Assembly: GCA_003224055.1 (NCBI GenBank)
Contig: QHYE01000013.1
Coordinates: 52,261-116,260, forward strand
Source of the DNA: Acidobacteriota bacterium
GTDB lineage: Bacteria > Acidobacteriota > Terriglobia > Acidiferrales > UBA7541
Length of the DNA stretch: 64,000 bases
Direction of reading: 5' to 3'
Shown: positions 60,898 through 64,000 of the stretch, piece by piece
Position numbering within the stretch: position 1 is the stretch's first letter
Layout of the letters: each line of letters opens with the position of its first letter
Notes under the pieces: generated by a model
Told to the model about the DNA's origin: nothing
Database searches by the model: none
What the model saw: only the letters and a program-made list of their open reading frames with translations
Position numbers and translations under genes: made by a program

Positions 60898-62142
60898 TTA
60901 ACTCCGCAAATCGCGCAGTTTTTCAAGTTCCGTCAGCCTGCGCCGCAAGAAGCGGCGCTCGATGTCGTTGGTAGCGAGTGATAGCGCCCGCCGGTATGCA
61001 TTCGCGGCTTCGCCCATGCGTTCGAGACGCCGCAACAAATTCGCTCGTGCAGCAGGCAGCAGGTGAAATTCTTCTAGCTCCTCTCGCCTTTCGAGTTCGT
61101 CGAGCAGCGCGAGTCCTTCTTCCACGGAACGAGCCATCGCCACCGCCACGGCCCGATTCACTTCAATCACCGGCGACGTGTGCATCCTCAATAACGCGTC
61201 ATACAATGCCGCAATCTGCGGCCAGTCCGTGTCCTTGGCGGTCTTCGCATTGGCATGCAGCGCCGCGATCGAAGCTTGCAGCGCATACGCGCCTGCCGCC
61301 CCACGCCGCAGCGCCGACTTCACGAGCTCCGTCCCCTCCTGAATCTGTTCCCCATGCCACAGACCCCGGTCCTGTTCCTCCAGCAAAACCAACTCTCCTT
61401 GCGCACTCACGCGCGCGTCCCGCCTTGAATCCTGCAGCAGCAGCAGCCCCAGCAATGCCTGCGCCTCCGCTTGCGCTGGAAGAAGACTGCACATAACACG
61501 CCCCAGCCGAATCGCTTCCGCGCAAAGCTCCCGCCGGATCAACGCGTCGCCGCTGCTGGCCAAATAGCCTTCATTAAAAATCAGATAGACGACGAGCAGC
61601 ACACCGTCCAGGCGGTCGCGCAACTCTTCCGGCGACGGCACTCGATAGGGAATTCCCGCCTCGCGGATTTTTCCCTTCGCGCGCACTAGCCGCTGCGCCA
61701 TCGTCGCCACCGGAATCAGGAACGCCCGTGAAATTTCCTCGGTCGTGATTCCGCAAACGGTGCGAAGCGTGAGCGCTACTCGTGCTTCAAGGGGAAGCGC
61801 TGGATGGCAGCACGTGAAGATCAAGCGCAACCGGTCATCCGCGAACATTTCCTCTTCCCGATCGCCCTCCGGCTGCGCGGCGATCTCAGCAGTCTTCGCA
61901 ATCTCTTCCGATTTCCGTTCGAAGCGCTGATCGCGCCGCAAGCGGTCGATGGCCTTGTGCCGCGCCGTGCTGATCAACCAGGCGCGCGGATTCGCCGGCG
62001 TCCCGTCCGAAGGCCACTTCTGCAGCGCAACGGCATACGCTTCCTGCAACATTTCTTCGGCCAGGTCGAAATCACCCAGTAGACCGATCAACGTCGCCAG
62101 AATCCGCCCCGATTCTTCGCGATGCAGTTTTTCAAAATCCAT
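60898..62142 (-). CDS. ECF sigma factor with C-terminal TPR-like domain (ECF42-like)
   Basis: A 414-residue sigma factor much longer than usual ECF factors. Region 2 is readable (GLLGDFDLAEEMLQEAYAVA, PRAWLISTARHKAIDRLRRD), as is region 4 (LTLRTVCGITTEEISRAFL, PVATMAQRLVRAKGKIRE). A helical C-terminal half of about 220 residues resembles TPR units (LLGLLLLQDSRRDARVSAQG, IAALYDALLRMHTSPVIEVN, FHLLPAARANLLRRLERMGE). Together with the DGPF protein gene just upstream this is the layout of the ECF42 group. There the extension is needed for function and no classical anti-sigma factor is present. No anti-sigma gene is seen here either. Confidence 0.9.
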   Translation of the reverse strand: MDFEKLHREESGRILATLIGLLGDFDLAEEMLQEAYAVALQKWPSDGTPANPRAWLISTARHKAIDRLRRDQRFERKSEEIAKTAEIAAQPEGDREEEMFADDRLRLIFTCCHPALPLEARVALTLRTVCGITTEEISRAFLIPVATMAQRLVRAKGKIREAGIPYRVPSPEELRDRLDGVLLVVYLIFNEGYLASSGDALIRRELCAEAIRLGRVMCSLLPAQAEAQALLGLLLLQDSRRDARVSAQGELVLLEEQDRGLWHGEQIQEGTELVKSALRRGAAGAYALQASIAALHANAKTAKDTDWPQIAALYDALLRMHTSPVIEVNRAVAVAMARSVEEGLALLDELERREELEEFHLLPAARANLLRRLERMGEAANAYRRALSLATNDIERRFLRRRLTELEKLRDLRS

Positions 62143-62239
62143 TAGGAAGGAATTTCCTCACCGCACTTTGCCGAAGCAAGCTTTAGCGTTTCGGGGTGCG
62201 GCGGAGCGCCCCGAGATACTCGGTTGCGTTTCGCCAATT

Positions 62240-62605
62240 CTACGCCTGCTTGGCTTGTCCGCGGACCGCCAATGGACGCACCTCAATCGTTCCGTTCCTC
62301 GCGGACGGAATTCGCGCAGCGATGGCGATGGCCTCGTCCAGGTCATTGGCATTCACAAGGAAATAGCCGCCCAGTTGCTCCTTGGTTTCCGCGAATGGCC
62401 CGTCGGTGACCACACGTTTGCCGTCTCGCACGCGCACCGTCGTCGCCATTGTGGTCGGCGTCAACTGGCTGCCTCCCAGGAACTTGCCCTTTCCCGAGAG
62501 ATCGTCTCTGAGTTGCCCGTATTCCCGGTAAATAGCCGCCTCGTCCCCTGGCGTCATCTTTCCCCAGCCGGCTTCCGAGTGATAAATAAGCAGCAGGTAT
62601 TCCAT
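62240..62605 (-). CDS. YCII-related (DGPF) protein
   Basis: A 121-residue protein of the DGPF/YCII fold. It starts MEYLLLIYHSEAGWGKMTPG and contains the signature VTDGPFAETKEQLGGYFLVN and EAIAIAARIPSARNGTIEVR. AGGAGG lies upstream of the ATG. It is the first gene of a pair with the ECF42-like sigma factor (97 bases between). In known examples the DGPF genes are the direct target of the sigma factor. Enzymatic activity has not been assigned to the family. Confidence 0.92.
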   Translation of the reverse strand: MEYLLLIYHSEAGWGKMTPGDEAAIYREYGQLRDDLSGKGKFLGGSQLTPTTMATTVRVRDGKRVVTDGPFAETKEQLGGYFLVNANDLDEAIAIAARIPSARNGTIEVRPLAVRGQAKQA

Positions 62606-62697
62606 GGTCTTGCCTCCTGCAGGTTAGTCGAACGGAGACCTTGAAAATCGACAATCGTTTCACAGTCCGGGTGTCCCCGGGCGGTCCACAAAGCCTC

Positions 62698-63441
62698 CTA
62701 GTATTTATGGAGGGCCTCACTCCCCTTAAAACCCAATGCGAGGTAACTCCAAGCTTTGTGCGACGGATTGGCGAACGTGGTGTTCGATCCAGCGAGGAGC
62801 CACATCACGTCACCGACTACGAGTGTTTCTTCCGGCTTGCCCTTTACCATTGTTTGAATTCCGGACCCGCTGAGAAGGACAAGCAATGTTCCTGCGCCTG
62901 TCGTTAATCCAATCTGTTCTATATCCGGATCAAAACGGCTCAGGCTTACTTGTGTCTCATCAGTCGCAAATTGCGGCAGGTGGGCCGCCCCGTTTCTCTT
63001 TACTGTGAGAGACTTGCCACAAACCTCTAGTTCGGCACCGGGCACGACTTCCGCGCAAATATTTCGCGGTTCACGTTGAGGTTTTAGCAGCTCTATAGTG
63101 ACGTTGTTGAATGGCATGTCGGATTGGTTGCGGGCGATGTGGGCGAAGTGGCCGGGAGAGTAGCCGAGTTGGCCGTCGGCCATTACCAGGCGGACTTCGG
63201 GTTTGCCTTGGACGGCGTTGATGACGTCGGCGGGGCCGAGCGCGACGTAGAGATAGGGCACGTCGTGCTGATGGAGAAGGGTGGCGTCGTGGGCGGGGAC
63301 GCGTACGCGGAAAACGCGGACGTAATCATTTTCAAGGACGAGATGGTGGTGAGGTTCCTTGGGGATGGGAACGGCGGTGGGGGCTTGGGCGTTTGAAGAA
63401 AATGTCAGAAGCAGAAGCGCCGAGCATAGGAGCGGTTTCAT
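62698..63441 (-). CDS. Exported cupin-like protein
   Basis: A 247-residue secreted protein (signal peptide MKPLLCSALLLLTFSSNAQA). The N-terminal half resembles a cupin: LENDYVRVFRVRVPAHDATL, LHQHDVPYLYVALGPAD, with His residues that could hold a metal. The C-terminal half repeats the barrel character (LLVLLSGSGIQTMVKGKPEE, TLVVGDVMWLLAGSNTTFAN), so it may be a bicupin. The start at 63441 has GGGAGGCTCCCA ahead. Function unknown. The codon usage of the first third (positions 63110-63400) is more G-rich at third positions than in the neighbouring genes. Confidence 0.7.
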   Translation of the reverse strand: MKPLLCSALLLLTFSSNAQAPTAVPIPKEPHHHLVLENDYVRVFRVRVPAHDATLLHQHDVPYLYVALGPADVINAVQGKPEVRLVMADGQLGYSPGHFAHIARNQSDMPFNNVTIELLKPQREPRNICAEVVPGAELEVCGKSLTVKRNGAAHLPQFATDETQVSLSRFDPDIEQIGLTTGAGTLLVLLSGSGIQTMVKGKPEETLVVGDVMWLLAGSNTTFANPSHKAWSYLALGFKGSEALHKY

Positions 63442-63696
63442 TGGGAGCCTCCCGAGGATCGACACCTAAAGCGAAAGGCAAAATGGCGAGATAAACTCGC
63501 CTCCACAAAATCCAGATCGACGCTCCGCTGGCTTTCCAGCAGAGCCGACAAGGATGCCTGCGCTACAAGAGCAAACCCGCGGCGAAAAGAAAGTTGGCGA
63601 GATGAACGCGCCGCTACAAAGCAAACCCCACCGGTCTAAAGACCAGCCACTACAAGAGCGGGCCGGGCTAAAGCCCGGCGCTTACAAAACCAAGAG
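63442..63696. repeat. Cluster of short degenerate repeats
   Basis: In the 255 bases between the cupin-like gene and the thiolase there are repeated short units. GGCGAGATAAACTCGCCTCC (63489-63508) is matched by GGCGAGATGAACGCGCCGCT (63597-63616). Two small hairpin units of the form GGTCTAAAGACC (63632-63643) and GGGCTAAAGCCC (63665-63676) are each followed by C-rich sequence and TACAA. They look like dispersed intergenic repeats rather than gene parts. Confidence 0.55.
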
Positions 63697-64000
63697 TCAG
63701 AGGCGCTCGAAGATGCCGGCGGCGCCCATGCCGCCGCCGATGCACATGGTGACCATGCCGTAGCGGGCGTTGCGGCGCTGGAGTTCGCGGATCAGCGTGG
63801 CGGTGAGTTTGGCGCCGGTGCAGCCGAGGGGGTGGCCGAGGGCGACGGCGCCGCCGTTGGGATTGACACGCGAAGCGTCGAGGCCGGCTTGCTGGATGAC
63901 TGCGAGGGATTGCGCGGCAAAGGCTTCGTTGAGCTCGATGACGGCCATGTCGCTGAGGGAGAGTCCGGCGAGCTTCAATGCTTTGGGGATGGCACGGACC
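63697..64000 (-). CDS. Thiolase (acetyl-CoA acyltransferase), C-terminal part
   Basis: The gene runs off the right edge; about 101 C-terminal codons are visible, reading on from [18 protein letters not shown]. The signature motifs of thiolase domain 2 are present: [32 protein letters not shown] (His of the catalytic pair) and [12 protein letters not shown] with the second catalytic Cys. The enzyme cleaves 3-ketoacyl-CoA in beta-oxidation or forms acetoacetyl-CoA. The N-terminal half is outside the window, so the subtype cannot be judged. Just downstream are short repeats (63442-63696). Confidence 0.93.
   Translation of the reverse strand, partial: VRAIPKALKLAGLSLSDMAVIELNEAFAAQSLAVIQQAGLDASRVNPNGGAVALGHPLGCTGAKLTATLIRELQRRNARYGMVTMCIGGGMGAAGIFERL

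Noticed and set aside
1..64000. CRISPR array, prophage, IS element, biosynthetic gene cluster or antiphage system
   Set aside because: No regular repeat-spacer pattern, integrase, transposase, NRPS/PKS or nuclease-helicase defence genes were seen.

Overview
The window looks like a chromosomal segment of an Acidobacteriota bacterium (Acidobacteriia-like). The evidence is the gene repertoire: four large permeases of the Acidobacteria-type duplicated orphan permease (ADOP) kind with PadR regulators, a 1286-residue TonB-dependent receptor with an N-terminal carboxypeptidase-regulatory-like domain, a PEGA-domain Ser/Thr kinase, secreted amidohydrolases in tandem, and high GC with weak Shine-Dalgarno usage. 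No rRNA, phage, IS element or CRISPR array is visible; one tRNA-Arg(CCU) is present.

Region 1-17 kb is mainly signalling and envelope. A CHASE2 protein (cut by the window edge), an FHA protein and a PP2C phosphatase form a minus-strand cluster, facing a divergent GAF/HD-GYP phosphodiesterase coupled to a secreted protein. RmuC, the TonB-dependent receptor, a HEAT-like/PilZ protein and a PknB-type kinase with BON and PEGA domains follow.

Region 15.7-23.6 kb is a metal/oxygen block on the minus strand: a short-loop cytochrome bd oxidase (cydA-cydB), a small Cys-rich secreted protein, a Tat-exported multicopper oxidase and a TolC-type channel, with a divergent MerA-like flavoprotein. Then come tRNA-Arg, a SUMF1-fold protein and a ROK/polyphosphate-glucokinase-like protein, followed by small proteins, one of them frameshifted.

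Region 26.8-43.6 kb holds two PadR-ADOP units. The first is a single permease with a perfect inverted repeat ahead of padR. The second is a PadR gene overlapping the first of three tandem permeases. Between them lie LysR/SDR/peroxiredoxin genes, an 0.9-kb gene-poor stretch containing a consensus promoter, and an AsmA-like protein.

Region 43.8-64 kb is metabolic and secretory. It starts with a translationally coupled run of three secreted amidohydrolases, of which only the middle one keeps the metal-binding HxH. A relic of an ADOP C terminus follows, then an outer-membrane lipoprotein-sorting-like protein, a cytochrome c/copper type II monooxygenase-like protein, a Gfo/Idh/MocA oxidoreductase, a hybrid histidine kinase, an acyl-CoA dehydrogenase, a CocE/NonD hydrolase, a Dabb protein, a DGPF-ECF sigma pair, a cupin-like protein and the end of a thiolase. 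All identifications rest on reading motifs; no database search was made.
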